From assembly GCA_018389105.1 (NCBI GenBank), contig JACATO010001464.1, positions 124,001 to 188,000 on the forward strand: a stretch of DNA of 64,000 bases. Direction: 5' to 3'. Of this stretch, positions 1 through 12,976 are shown one piece after another. The DNA is from Nautilus pompilius (lineage: Eukaryota; Mollusca; Cephalopoda; Nautilida; Nautilidae). The first letter of the stretch is position 1. Every line of letters begins with the position of its first letter. The translations under genes and the position numbers were made by a program. The notes beneath the pieces are model-generated. The model did no database searches. It was not told the origin of the DNA and saw nothing but the letters and a program-made list of their open reading frames with translations.

Positions 1-1319
1 CAAGAAACTGTTACCGTTTATGCTGCATTTTGACTAGTATATTTAGATAATAACATAATGTTGGAATGTATGAAATTCTGCTTGTTTTATTTGTTAGTTA
101 ACCAGAAATAGTCTATTAATATACATTTTCGGCGTCAGCAACAAAAGGGATAGATAAGTTAGAATTTTGCTTACCCTTCTTTGGAATCGGCCATTTTTAA
201 ATGGCCTTGTTGTATTGATGCTTCAGCGAAAAGATGATTTTATTTGATGTCATTTACAAGAATAACATTAATACAATTCACTTTTAATTGATGCCAGTTC
301 ACTGGTATGAATTACTAAAAACCATTTAGCAGAAAGGTATCATTTCCTATCGTATTCTTTCATAAATGAAAATAATTTTTATATTTCAAGCTTTTGACGT
401 TTTAGAAAGAATTAGATTTTGCTACATCTGATGATAATTGATAATAGAGCGCAAGAACTGAGAATAATAGAATAATTATTAATAGATCTAATTTTGAAAA
501 TCAGAAAAGAATTTTTTTTTTTAATTGAAGAGGCAAGATGTTTGGCAAAGCTTGAAACAATGAAAACGTTCTTTAAAAATAATAGAATAATAAAAAAAAA
601 ACTGATATTAAAAGTAGTTTGGTTTTCCAAAATTTTCATAAGTACTTACAAAACAAATAGCGAAGGAACCTCGTTTTGTAAATTAATTTAAAGATATTTA
701 GCTCCAAATTTGAATTGGTTGTAGTTTCTACGCACACTGCTGTCAAAAATAAGCAGACGCCGTTAATAAAGGGTGGAAAACCAGAAAAGATGGTGTTTAA
801 AAATTACACAGTTGGGTGCACTCTGGTTTTAGTGCTGGAAAAAGCAACTTCTCCTTGGTAAAGAATCAACAGGATAGAGTAAAAATAAAGTAATGTGATT
901 AAAATTTATACTAAATAAATAGATAAATAGATGTTGTAGTATACCATCATCAACGAATCTAATGTTTGAAATGGGTCATTTATTTCCCCCGTGTTTTCGT
1001 TCTATCCAGAAGTAAACAAGCAGTAAAATCGGCTGATGCCCAAATAACCACAAGGCGGCGGACCTAGTACGGATATTCCAGTTTCATAATGCGGCAGATT
1101 TTATAGCCGTATACGGTCTGAGAAAAGTGTAAGCAGCTGATGTCGAAACTGGATCTAGAGCACGTGATGAATAACCTGATACTGAATGATTTTGCTTTGT
1201 TTCTTTTTTTTTTAAATTACGTACGACATTATGAGATTCCTATAAACTCGTAGAAGAACCACGTTTCCAGTGTGTGATAATTTTGCCTTTTAGTGCATTC
1301 TTTTACCTTTTGTGTTTGT
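1..1319. other. AT-rich non-coding stretch, no gene seen
   Basis: Sequence is AT-rich with short homopolymers. Open frames here are short, overlap on opposite strands (for example near 412-691) and have low-complexity Lys/Asn/Phe/Ile-rich translations, as expected by chance. I see no repeat ends, tRNA-like boxes or protein similarity. Confidence 0.6.
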
Positions 1320-1930
1320 CATGTGACTTAGTCAGATGTCGATTTCGCTCGTTTCCGCTGATGACCACGCCGTTATTTGGGGACTTTTCTCTTTGGCGGA
1401 GTGGGGCGGACGAGGGTTACTTCGGATTTCCGAAGTTCCTTCAGTAAGAGGGAATTTCTCCAGACCACAGACCGGACCCTCTGAAGGCGGGGGCGCCGAC
1501 TGTCATCGACCGCTCCTAAACAGATTGGTGCTGATCGATCGCCCGATCGTCCCTTTCAGCCGAGACTGTTCTCCGTCCCTCAGCTAAACACTCACCTCTC
1601 GCTGCTGCCGAGCCGAGAGAATTTCGAATGTACTGTCAGACGAGGCGGGACACTGCGCCATCTGGACGATGGGTGTCGTCAGCCTTAACCGTGCACTTGG
1701 ATCTCTCCAACCGAGGCGCCAACCTTACAATTTCTACCACGCCCCTGTTTTTTTCGCAGGCCGTGCGCCGTCGTGTGTTCCCCTCACGTGACGAGTTTGG
1801 AGCATGCGCCTGCGATCGTCGCCGCTTCTTTTCCGGTCTGGCCCGATTCCGTCCATCGCTGACGTGTGATAGAACAACAAACAGCTGCAGAAGTCGAGTT
1901 TTAAGCCAGAGTCGTGCGCTGACTTTAATA
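1320..1930. promoter_or_regulatory. CpG-rich block, possible promoter or first-exon region
   Basis: Base composition changes sharply from the AT-rich flanks to GC-rich sequence with frequent CpG (many CG steps between 1338 and 1600 and again 1740-1860). By eye CpG is at about its expected frequency. Open frames of 83 codons (1336-1587) and 133 codons (1628-2029) exist, but their Ser/Arg/Pro-rich translations resemble no family I know and probably follow from the lack of AT-rich stop codons. In invertebrates such blocks often mark promoters or unmethylated regulatory DNA. That role is inferred from composition only. Confidence 0.3.
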
Positions 1931-4900
1931 CTGCCCCATTGTCAACTTACCCCCCCCCCCCCCATCCCACTCCCCAACACACACAAAGGAGCCACTGAGG
2001 TTGTCAGGTCCTCAAACCAAACCGTTTAGTGTCATTTGTTACTCTCGCAGACGTTGACACTGACAGGAAAATAGAATAATTTGACTTAGTAACGGACTGA
2101 ACTTTGATGTGATAAGGTGGAAAATTGAGGTTTAATAGCATCGCTAACTATTCACGACAGGGTTAGGTTCCTTCCTTGCCTCCCACCAAACCCTTAACCG
2201 TCTATGACGGCGGGTCCCTGCGTCCTACCGGTGGTTATTATGGAACTTAGGCCTTCAGCGAAAACAAACAGTTTACATGTTTGCACTTGAAATGCTTTTT
2301 TTTTTTTTTGTCTTTCCACCAAAGAGACGGCGGCTCGTACTTCCGGCCTTTTAAAGGTTTACGGTCAGATTCACAGCTTCGCTTAGCTTTCACTCCGGGA
2401 ACTTTACTCTGGCCACCACAACACAACTGTCGCAGCAGGGTCAGCTAATTAGTCCGCACAGAAGCCCCGGATTAAAAGCCATCGCTGATTGATCTTCTAA
2501 TGGGATTTCCTGTTTTCAACACCGAATAAGTTGACGCGGTAAATGCAAATTTAAAATTTCCAATGTAATAAATAAACGAATGCCGGACTGACAAAAACTA
2601 AGCAGTGCGCAATAGCTGTTGTTTTTCTTTAATTCTTTTCACGAAATAATTCAAATAAAAGCGGAAAGAAGTCAGAGCAAAGTGGATAATCGTATACACG
2701 ACGTTCGAATCCTACAAACGAAACATTTAAGTGGTTTTTATTTGCTCTTTAATTACTGCCACGAATAAGCAAAAGGTCATGTTTACCTGGTATTTTCAAA
2801 ATAATGAATAAGGAAGATAATAAATGCAACGAGTTAAGCTGTTATACGCAGCTTGACTCTGTTCTTATAGATGGGCGCGTGATAGGTGTGCACAGCACGC
2901 ACCAATTAGTCTCCAATGAAGAGACTGTTGTTTCTTGTACTCAAATGTTAGCAGCTTCAACAATTAACTCTCTTTTGTGAAATTATTAGAAGCAATTCAT
3001 TCTGGCCTGTGTACTGTATGTAGATACTAGAATGGGAAAGGAATCATTACAGAAATGAGAAAAATACATGCAGTTCTGTCTAAAGGTAGGCTGTTTTCTC
3101 GTTTTATGAATCACCTGTGCTTTTTCGTTTGGAAATCTTTTGTTTAAGTATCTTTAATTTTAACTTAAATTTGTTTATTTGTTATCATTTCGTGTTTGAA
3201 AGTCCCCCACCCCCAGCTTTTCCAACCGTGATTTGTTCTCACTTTTTAAATTTAGTGTTTGTCCGTGGGGAATTTCGTGTCTCTCGGGTCTTTGTCGGCG
3301 AGATGATCGCGCTCGAGGCAGAGCTACTCGCGGAGACACGAGTGTGGTCCGAACGAAGAAGGTTCTTCTTGGCTGATCATTTATTATTAACCGGTTGTCG
3401 CCTCGCTTAAGAGGGGCACGGAACCCGAATAAGGACAGAGACCCGGGGTTAACAAGTGGAAACGGTTTTCACGGGGAAGTCAACTCGCAGTCGGGGGTCA
3501 CTTCTGCGCGCTCGACCACCTGCCAAGCCGATTAAGTCCTTCAAAGCGCCGATGCCAGCCCGCCCACCTGTACATTGTATCTACCCGAAACAGCGTGTCA
3601 GGCAGTACACGGACGCTATGGTTATCTTAAGCAATGACAGCGCTCTGTCCAAACAAGGAAATAAATGCCTTTCGACCGCAACAGGATTGCTTTCGTTCTG
3701 CCGCCAGACAGATCATGACAATACCTTTATTGTTCAGCATGTCATAAAGACTGAGTGACGCATCGAAGCAACGCTCACCTGTTCCGACGTATTGGAAGGA
3801 AGTAATATCTCCAGGGTTGGGATCTAAATTTGTTATCGTCTAAAGAACAGAATAGATCAAATAACAGACAGTTTGGCAATGAAATCGATAACATTTTTCT
3901 TCAGGGGTCCCTTTCTTGATACAAATAACTATTGATTGGCTAATTAGGTAAGGCAAAATCTGGAATTTTCTCTTAATATTTCCTCTTTTCCGTGACAATA
4001 TAACCACAGGAAACTGAAATTTTAATGAAGAAAAGTCTGTTTACTTCCACTCCAGCGTAACGTAATAATAATCATAATAATAATGATAACCCTAACCTTT
4101 CTCCAGCACGTGAAGATTACCTGTCCAAGGGAGCGATTTATCGCCCATTGAAATCGGTTCCGGAAGTCGGAAAAAGGGTCCGACCGAGATGGCTGCGTGA
4201 CGGAGAGCTCGATACTACCATGGACCACAGTTCAGACGAGCGGTCGGTCTGGTCCCTCACCTTCACTTAACTCCTTTGGTTCGACCATGCGACGGAATGA
4301 ACCCACTTCGTTAAACGACGCAGTTATCCAATTAACTAATTGACGTGCGTCCATCTAATTAGACGTAACCGAACTGACACGACGTAACAGAGCGGCTCTA
4401 TTAGTCGCCCACCCTCCCTTACCAGTGGCAGCGATTCCACACTTAATGGGTCGAAACTTCACGCAGCAGCGATCTCTCTCTCTCTCGGCTGGTAATCGTA
4501 AAGGGATGCCTATGGGGCTGCTGCTTGGTAGTATGTTTATTTACTTAATCGTATATTTTGAATTAACTAATTGCACTCGCTCCACTTCGGCATTCCGAGG
4601 GGTGAATTCTACTTTGTACCCGGTATTTTTCGCAGGTTCTTTGTTGGAAGAAACGTGCGCGCTGTGCACAAGACTGCAGTGACGTCACAAGAAGTTCGCC
4701 AGGCATATCGATTACTGTTAATGTTCGGGAAACAAACGTGATTACAATGAAGTTTCAGGAAGCGTATCTGGAATATATAATAGGCTAAAATCAATAAAAT
4801 ATTACCCTGTTGTATATTAATTGATTTTTTTCGTATAACACGTATATTTTTTTTCTAAAGAATTAAACTCTGGCTAAACTTCCATTTGGTGTAGGAAACC

Positions 4901-6377
4901 GGACAACCAGGGAGCTTCCTTGGCCCTGTGTGCACGTGGTAACAAACATCTTCATCCGTAAAAGCCCTAATGTTTGGAAAGCTATTTGGGGTTTTTAATA
5001 AATTATTAAATAACGATGTAATCATCTTGATTTTGTTACATACATCCCATAATATTTACCAGTTGTGAAGAAACGGTAAAATAAATGTATTTAAAAGACG
5101 TTTAAGGTTTTAACGACCGCATTTTCGAAAAGTTCTTGCAGCTCAGTGCTATTTATTTCTGCCACAAAGAGAAAAATTCTTCTTAAAATATTCTGGCATG
5201 GACGCACGAACAGGGTGGGCCCGAACATTTCGGATACTGCAGTTGCTAAGAGCACGTGTTTACAAATGATCTATTCGTTTACCGTGATCAAATACCATAA
5301 AGCTTTATTTCAAGTAATGAGACCTTTAAAGAATGGCTAATGCGTGAAATAAATCACTGGCAAGTGTGATAGTTAATGAAGGAAGATCGTATTAATCAGT
5401 TTAAGCAGTTTTGTGTTTTTTTGGAATGCTCAAATCTTGTATTGCAAGCCAACTTAAAATAATTTAAATGCAATGTTTGATTTTTAGCGCGTGATGTGCA
5501 GGTTTCTGATTTCCATTTGTAGTTTTTCTTAAATCACTTTGAATACCCGAAAACGCTCAGATGCAGATTTCTCATCAAATATTCATTAGAATTAAACTGT
5601 TTGCTCTTTTTAATTGAAAGTGGCATCCATCTGAATACACCGCTGCATGAGTTTTGAGGATTTTTCAAATCTCACTAAATTTTGCGACTCACAAAATATA
5701 AAATATTCTCTCAAAATCTATTAGTGCAAACAGTGAAATGCTCATGTGTCATTGCATCTGACAGGATATGAAATCTGAAAGCATCCGGATAAAGACGCAA
5801 GGAAGCTGTAGACGCCAGAAATAGTAAATACTTATTCGGGAAAATACAGCTGAAGCCAGTACTTGTTCCGATTATACCACTGTTTCCGTTCTACTATAAC
5901 AGCCGAATATCCACACACGAATCGAGAAGTCATTGTCAGGCAAACCAGACAAATTTAAAACAAAGATTTTTAAATTCCTCTTTCATCTCCAAAAGATACC
6001 CGATGACTCATACAAACCGACATCTATCTCCCTCTGCAAACGTTGTGACGGCTCCCTGCCTTCTTAAAGTAAACTCTAACCCAGCGCAACTATTATTTCT
6101 GCGGTATTCACTCGCTGCGCCGTCTCTTGTTATCTCCCCTGCCTCCACCGCTTCGTATATAACCACGCCCCTTAATGTAGTTTTCTATTTCGAATAACTG
6201 ACAAATAGGAAGCAATAACGTTAATCTAGCGCTACAGCATTCGCAGCGGAAGCGCAAGAACTGTGCGACTTGTACGGCGCTTCGAGGCCACACCTGATCT
6301 GCGACGATAGCCGGTAATGGTTTCTCCGTTTCCTCTTCTTGTGATGGTGGTAAACCGAGAAAAACAAGAGACCGCTT
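1931..6377. other. Unique AT-rich sequence, no gene seen
   Basis: Contains a C-run near 1950, homopolymer T near 2290, a small CpG-rich patch near 3290-3600 and a cluster of TAATTA-type palindromes near 4325-4372. Open frames of 60-100 codons have no recognisable domains. A TGACGTCA palindrome lies at about 4681. No transposon or SINE structure was recognised. Confidence 0.5.
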
Positions 6378-6403
6378 ACAACAACAACAACAACAACAAC
6401 AAC
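6378..6403. repeat. (ACA)n trinucleotide microsatellite
   Basis: About eight tandem ACA units. Read on the opposite strand it creates an artificial poly-Cys run inside a spurious frame. Confidence 0.95.
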
Positions 6404-7720
6404 AGAAATCGTTTCGGATTAGCAGTTGTGATGCAAATCGGGAAGTAAAAACGGACGAGTAAATAGATTTAAAAATATATATATCCTTTTTAATAATAAC
6501 GAGGAAAAAAACAAACATTGGAAGTGCTTCGTCCGGTTAAATATAGAGAATAAATGAGAATTTAAAAGGAAGAATGGAAGTTGTGTAACCAAACTAACCT
6601 AAACCGAAAAAGATGACATTAGGCGACTTTAACCTGATTTCCAGTCTTTTTGGCACCGGGTAGAAAGGTTAATGCCAACAGAAATGTCAGTAAATATTGT
6701 CGTTTTGATTTCGTGTCAGTGAGATTCCACGAAGAAGAGTTTCATTCCCTGTCACTTAGTTCTCATCAGACTTTGACTGTTCTCTTTCTTGTTCATATGC
6801 GATTCCCGACGATTTATGTCGACATAAAAATTCGAATAACTGGCCTTTTATCTCTTTGACTGTTGATTATACAGTAGAGGCCATAATTAATGCACTACTT
6901 GAAAAAGTTCTGATTTTTTAAATAGGTATAATTATGCAACAGCTAACACCCCGTGAAACTGTTTGATTATTTATTTATTAGTAATGCATTTCTTTCGTTA
7001 AACTAATATTGCGAGATGGGCGTTTATTGAATTTTATTAATTTAGAAATACATCACCATTAAAAATCTCCATATCGAGAATGTTTGGTACAGAGATCTGT
7101 GAATGTAAAAGCGATGTCTGGGTGGTTTTATTATACTGGAAATGCATTTTTGCATTTAAGCACACACGATGAACGTCCAAAACATGGAGCGATGCAATAA
7201 TTTTGGCGACCATTGTAAGTAATGCAATGGTTAAAATAAATAGGGTGTTGGTCTGTAACAAGTTTAAGCTAAAAAAAATACGTGGAGTAACAGAAAACAT
7301 GACGCAGGACAGGGTTAAAGCTCCGCACGTGTTTTTTTCTTCTTCTTTGTCATTGAAAAATATTTTTGAGAGTAGTAAATTAGAAGCAAGAAGCCTGACA
7401 TTTATCTGCGATGGGCGAGAGAGAAAAAAAAGAAGCCAATGAGTTCAAATCAACAAAAGCAATAAAATTCTTTTTTGAAAAAATACCCTGGATTGTCTTT
7501 TTTAATTACATCTTAAGGAAAACAAAATAGGAAGAGAAGAAATACTTTTTAACGACCCCAAACCGATTGCCATTAATTAAAACGAATGATTGGCAGAAAA
7601 TAAAATGTATTACCCTGTAACAGATGCAGTTGACATAGTCGAAAGATACCCCGCATAAATTAAGCTTTGTAATTTGTTGTAAGCGTGAATTATTGGTCTT
7701 CACCTCCATTCGATCTCGAC
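6404..7720. other. Unique AT-rich sequence, no gene seen
   Basis: No recognisable repeat or coding signal. Overlapping short frames on both strands at 7037-7442 are compositionally biased and unsupported. Confidence 0.5.
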
Positions 7721-8850
7721 GAACTGGAGCTTCGGCTGTTGTTTATCGGTGGGAGAACGAGAGACGCTCTCGCTTAATTACCGGACACTGTAAAGTGTTC
7801 AACGTGGCTGAAGAAAATCGTCGGAATTCTCTACTCTTCTTCCTTTTCATTTCTTAACGAAATGCGTAGCGCAAAAGGATGCAAAGCCTACTAGAAGGAA
7901 ATGAGACGGCTCGGTGAGGATTTAGCTATGAGTTAGCTCCCTTAGTTTTATCACTTGGCCGCCATCGTTTCAATGCTAAGAATATGAAAAAAAAATTATT
8001 ATAAAAATTATTGACAAAAGAAAAAAAAAATCAACAACAACAAATAATATCTAAATTCTAAACTTCTCCCCTTATTAAAGTTAATCTAAGGAAAGAGATT
8101 TCTTTTAATCTCAGAATTGTTTTCAATGGGTAGCAAGTGAATAAACGGACGGGTTTTGATCATTTATATATTTTAAAAAAATTCTTTTATGGTCCATTCT
8201 GTAGAAACTGCTTCCTGTTCACGAGTCGGGTTCGATCGGTGCGACGTTTAAATGCCTTCTTTTTCCTGGAAAAAAAAAAAAAGGCGCAGGTTTTCTCTCA
8301 TCGACGACAAACGAGGGAGAAGGGGGGACCATTGCTTCACACCGGAACGCTAGAGATCGTTATATTTGCTGACCGCAATATTGAGGGAGCGCTCATCTAC
8401 CAGCCGGCACCGTTATTAAAACTCGGATGGCAGCAGCGTGACTCATCTGGACGTAAAGCAGCGCGGCGGGCAACAGGGGTCCGAATGCACCGATACTGAC
8501 GAAGGATATTGACAGCAATAACGACAGCCAGCACGCGGGCCTTTGAGACAACATCGCCAGGAACGTGGCAGTGGTTCCTGACGGACTAATCACCGACCCT
8601 GACAGCAGTTCAGCTCGCTTGTCGTGTCGACTGTTGCCGTAAGATGGTTGGTCAAGCAAGGCCATCCAGCTGATGTAGCAACCCTGACGTTGAGTAGACT
8701 CCGGGACAGTACTTGAAAAAGTCGGCGCGAGCTTATCGCAACAACGGTTTAAAACTAGACGGCGGACTAATCCGTTAACCGACAGCGGAGCGGGTACGAG
8801 ATCCAGGGCGTGTAAGTAAGTCTTGGAAGCGTTTTGAACAGGTCACACGA
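7721..8850. promoter_or_regulatory. Second CpG-rich block (patchy)
   Basis: CpG-dense segments at about 7725-7800 and 8215-8815 flank an AT-rich core with an A-run near 8271-8283. Frames of 120 codons (+, 8137-8499) and 90 codons (-, 8393-8665) overlap each other and match nothing known to me. The block could be an unmethylated regulatory region. No core promoter motif was identified. Confidence 0.2.
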
Positions 8851-9630
8851 AACAAGATTTCGATCTTTCAAGTAGAGAGTGTCCGATCTCTCACTAAAGA
8901 CAAACACACACACACCAAACATCAAAAGGAAACAAATATCCCAGTTTCTTCAAATAATATTTTCTTTATACGAAAAGAGAAATTTAAGTTTATTGCTATT
9001 AAAGTACCAAGGTATTTCAAGTTATTTTAAGTTAAAATTTGATGTTTTATATTGCTGGACGAAAATTTTTCTATATCTAAAATTTCTTCAAAATAAAAGA
9101 CCATCAGAGTATCTTTACAAAGCATTTACTCTTTTTTACATTTAATGCCACATAAAAATAAAGATACGTTATTTCTATGTGTAATTATTTGCATACAAAA
9201 AAAGTTTTTATGTTTTTTTTAAAAAATATGTTCTCCAAAAAGTGTACAGTTGTGGCGTTATACATGAAAATTACAAATACAATAAAATTATTGGACCTTA
9301 CTTTGAATTGATAGTGAGTCAATTAGAGATTCTTCTCTTTACGCATTTACGCTAAAATAATTTTTTAAACAACTTATAGCATACAAATGCAAATCTGACT
9401 AACTTCGGTGCCTCAATAATGCCATTATCATTGACTATGTTTTAAAGTAAAGATGGGAGTAAGGATAGATAGTCGGGTAGTAGTTCATTTTGTCAACCCA
9501 ATCTTGTCAAACTATATCACATGTGATATTAGTGGAAAGCTCTTTGAATAGTCTACTCAATGGCGTTGCAGTTTACATGTAATTATGCACGAATGATGTC
9601 AGTATAAGGTTATACGTAAGCTGTCTTATG
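8851..9630. other. Strongly AT-rich spacer
   Basis: Very AT-rich with poly-A and poly-T runs. The 88-codon frame at 8879-9145 is Lys/Phe/Tyr/Leu-rich low-complexity translation and is not treated as a gene. Confidence 0.5.
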
Positions 9631-9639
9631 TAAACTGTC

Positions 9640-10660
9640 AAACCACAACTGACCATTGTTCAGATACTCATAGCTCAACCAGACAGATGCCATAAAGCAA
9701 GCATGCCTGTCGGACTTCTGAATCTTCTGCCAAGTCGAATTACAAAGATGAGAACAACAGTCAGGTTTCAGATTGAGTAGAATGAGTATCTGGTACAGTA
9801 CTGTCAACTCGTCTATTACAGAGAATTCCACAATTCAACATGTGCTACACGAGTCTCTAAGAGACACTAGATCTGCCGGTCAAGAAATTACAATTGCAAA
9901 ATTTGGCCTTGTAGTTGCCAAGAAAACATACACTAGTAAGTCACCATTCAGTCCAGTTCAAGGATGTTAATGTGCGGTTTGGAGTTTTTCACACTGCTTT
10001 TATTTGAAAATTGTTGGGAAGCCACTACTTTGCACTGATTTTGTTGACATAGTAATCAAGTAGAGTGTATATCACCAGTGACTGTTGAGTGTAAATCATT
10101 ATAACAGAGCAATGTGTGCTCGTGCACAAACGTAACCTAGACGTCCTTGAAAGACTTCTATCTGACACATTCAGAAAAGTGACTGAAGTGCAGTCGCTAA
10201 TCGATGAAGTCAGAGCGGAAATGAGTCTATTGAGAGGCTTAGAAGTCGTGCAAGATATGAAAGCTAGTGACCAATGACAACATCTTCCCAAAATGCATTG
10301 TAGACAAGGAGCGAAATCGACAACTATGACAAACTGCAAAGTATTTAGTGGTATTTATTACATGAACAAGATCTTGTTGATGTTGAAATTTCTCCAAGCT
10401 ACGAAAGACAACAACTTCGAATGCTGTTCAGAATGGACCACCACAACTATGCTTGATACTTATCCATCTACTCGGCATCTGTTACATACTCACCTACAGG
10501 GGTGGAAAATTTATTGATGAACTGGGGGTTCATTTGTCCAGATCAGATATATCAACATCAGAAAATTCTTTTGACTTGACAATGGAACAGAAAATCAATT
10601 GCCATGTGAAATCTAGGGAAAGCATCATTCGATTCAAAGAAACTACCCCACCTACTATAA
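9640..10660 (+). pseudogene. Left half of a decayed, uncharacterised multicopy gene-like repeat, split by a hAT insertion
   Basis: All three + frames must be combined to follow the protein-like signal, and stops and frameshifts are frequent. Readable islands include KRNLDVLERLLSDTF followed by a helical EVQSLIDEVRAEMSLL stretch (about 10125-10270) and a segment near 10425-10620 reading DHHNYA, LSIYSASVTYSP and ENLLMNWGF. The island order and spacing resemble, from memory, a large uncharacterised protein family found in many copies in cnidarian and mollusc genomes, in which an HYNRAxxxHK-like motif precedes an aromatic NYARYL-like segment. I cannot name it or assign a function. The same family appears to resume in the + orientation after the hAT element ends near 12976, so this is the upstream half of one interrupted copy. 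The start and exact breakpoints are uncertain. Confidence 0.5.
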
Positions 10661-12976
10661 ACGAGCCCGCGACGTCAGTTCATCAGGCCCGCCGACGGTA
10701 ATTGCATTTGCGTGATAAAACGGATGGAACACGAGATGTTGTGAAATAAATTTTTTAAAATTTTTTCATGGATAATTGACACATCATGGCCAAGGAGGCT
10801 CAGAAAAATTCCCGGTCAAGGTGTTAATCGAGCTGGTCTCTAGGCTGTTTTTTTCACCCTTTATTATGGATACTAAGAAAAGAAAAGTGGACGCCGAGTG
10901 TCGCGTTTTCAATGAAGAATGGGGAGTAAAGTACTTCTTTGTGGAAACAAAGGACCAGAAAGCTAGTTGCGTGGTATGCAGCGAAAGTGTTGCTGTTTTG
11001 AAAGAGTACAATCTTCGGCGTCACTATGAAACAAAACATCTATCAACATATTCAAAGTTTTCTGGAAAGTTACGCTCTGAGAAATATGAGTCCATGAAAC
11101 GTGGTTTAGAAACTCAAAGAAATCTCTTCACGAGAAAGTTTGCTGAAAATGAATCTGTCACTCGTACAAGTTACAAAATAGTGCATAAGTTGGCAGAGCG
11201 AGGAAAACCGTTTACTGATGGCAACTTCATCAAAGAGTGTATGATGGAAGCAGCAATGACTTGTGTCCTGAGAAAGCCGATTTGTTTGGAAGTATCAGCC
11301 TTTCGGCAAGTTCAGTTGTGCGGAGAACAGAAGAACTTGGAGAGAACATAGTGCTACAGATACGCGAGAAAGCTAGGAACTTGTTGTGGTATTCTCTGGC
11401 GCTGGATGAGTCTACTGATCTCTCGAGTACGTCACAACTTCTTGTGTTCATTCGTGGTGTCAATTTGGACTTTCAGATAACGGAAGAGTTGGCATCCGTT
11501 TGCTGCATGCATGGAACAACAACTGGAAAAGACATTTTCATGGAAGTGCAGAAAACTTTGCAAGACTATAACCTTCAGTGGAATCAGCTTCGAGGTGTTA
11601 CAGTTGATGGAGGAAAAAACATGGCTGGAGTGAGGAAGGGTCTGGTCGGGCAGATCAGGACTCAGTTGGAATATTTGCAAATTCCGGGCGCTCTGTTCAT
11701 ACACTGCATCATACACCAGCAAGCACTCTGTGGGAAAGACTTGGATATTTCTTGTGTACTGAAACCAGTCGTTTCTGCTGTGAACTTCATTCGGGGACAT
11801 GCACTCAATCACCGTCAGTTCCAGGCTTTTCTTGAAGAAATTGATTCTGATTTCTGTGACTTGCCTTATCACACAGCAGTGAGGTGGCTCAGCTGCGGTA
11901 AAGTCCTGTTTCGTTTTTTACAAGCTCCGAAACGAAATAGATGTTTTTCTCACTGAAAAAGATAGAGCTGATCCACAGCTGTCAGATCCTACCTGGCTGT
12001 CAAAGTTGTCATTTTGGGTCGACATTACATCCCACATGAATGAACTGAACTTGAAACTTCAGGGAAAGGATAACCTCGTCTGTGATCTCTACAGAATCAT
12101 CAAAGGATTTCGGAGAAAGCTGTCATTGTTTGAAGCACAACTGGAAGGAGAAAACTTCTCTCATTTTCACTGTTTCAACGAGTTTTTCGCTACAATTGCT
12201 GAAGATGTCAACCTCGATTTTCCTAAAAAGATTATTCGTGACTTGAAGAAGCATTTTTTGGAGAGTTTTTCAGATCTCGACAGAATTGAGAGTGACATTC
12301 TTCTGTTCCAGAATCCGTTTGATTGTAACCTTGATGATGTGCCAGTTGAACTACAGTTGGAGCTCATTGATTTGCAAGCAAATGACTTGTTGAAAGAGAA
12401 GCACAGAGAAGGAAAACTTGTTGAATTTTACCGCTTCTTACCTGATGTTGAGTTTCCGAAATTGAAGAAATTTGCCGCTGGTATGGCATCATTGTTTGGA
12501 ACAACTTATGTCTGTGAGCAAACATTTTCAAAAATGAAGTATGTGAAGTCAACACATCGAACGAGATTGACTGATGAACATTTGAAAGCAATTCTCTTGA
12601 TTGGATGCAGCAATTCCAAACCAAACATTGATGATATCTTGAAAGCCAAACGTCAGTTTCACAAATCTCACTAACCTTTTTTGCTGCTTAGTTTGTAAAA
12701 TTCGGATATGTGCACACTAGATCTGATGTAACTATATTTTGCTAACGTTGCCTTCTTTGATAACTTTTTAGTAAATAAATATGTTGGTTGTCTTTGTTTT
12801 TTGTGCATTGCACGCCACTCACCCATGATTAACATGGAATGCTAAACTTAGTGTTTCGTCTTTTTTCCCAGAGCTTTCGTTCTGGCTTGCAAGTATTGAA
12901 CAGAATGATTATGCGGCCCGCGCTCGTCATTCTTTCAGTTATCCGGCCCACTGTGAAAAATGTTTGGTGACCCCTG
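10660..12976 (+). mobile_element. hAT-superfamily DNA transposon (hAT-1), left end eroded
   Basis: The element contains a hAT transposase reading frame at 10866-12674. The right end is recognisable: reading inward from 12976 on the opposite strand gives CAGGGGTCACCAAACATTT followed by GC-rich GGGCCGG and GCGGGCCGC motifs, which is typical of BED-finger hAT ends. The 8 bases beyond it are CTTTAGAG, compatible with hAT target-site preference. A matching left terminus was not found. GC-rich sequence at about 10665-10705 (GCCCGC and GGCCCGCC motifs) may be the left subterminal region, so the left boundary is approximate. A CAGGGGT at 10497 is rejected as the end because the flanking host repeat continues past it. 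Confidence 0.75.
10866..12674 (+). pseudogene. hAT transposase (GTF2IRD2/ZBED-like), nearly full length with two frame breaks
   Basis: The start is the ATG giving MDTKKRKVDAEC, with a basic TKKRKV nuclear-localisation-like patch. A BED/C2H2-type finger follows with C35, C38, H53 and H58. The RNase-H-like core shows LDESTDLSS and VTVDGGKNMAG, the two early catalytic-Asp regions of hAT enzymes, plus an HCIIHQQALCGK block. The C-terminal hATC dimerisation region includes CEQTFSKMKYVKS and RTRLTDEHLKAILL before TAA at 12672-12674. Reading moves from frame 3 to frame 2 near 11247-11270 (about one base lost just after MMEAA) and returns at a T6 run, 11914-11919, where one extra T explains the shift. 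Total length is about 600 codons, normal for this group. As given it cannot make an intact transposase. AATAAA-like sequence lies near 12774. Family-level identification is strong. The closest named relative is uncertain. Confidence 0.88.

Noticed and set aside
1628..2029. 133-codon frame as a host gene
   Set aside because: Ser/Arg/Pro-rich with a proline run from a C homopolymer and no recognisable domain. Openness is explained by base composition.
10497..10503. CAGGGGT as the left end of hAT-1
   Set aside because: It matches the first seven bases of the right end, but the older host repeat continues in frame for another 150 bp, and the adjacent 8 bases (CTCACCTA) do not match those beyond the right end (CTTTAGAG).
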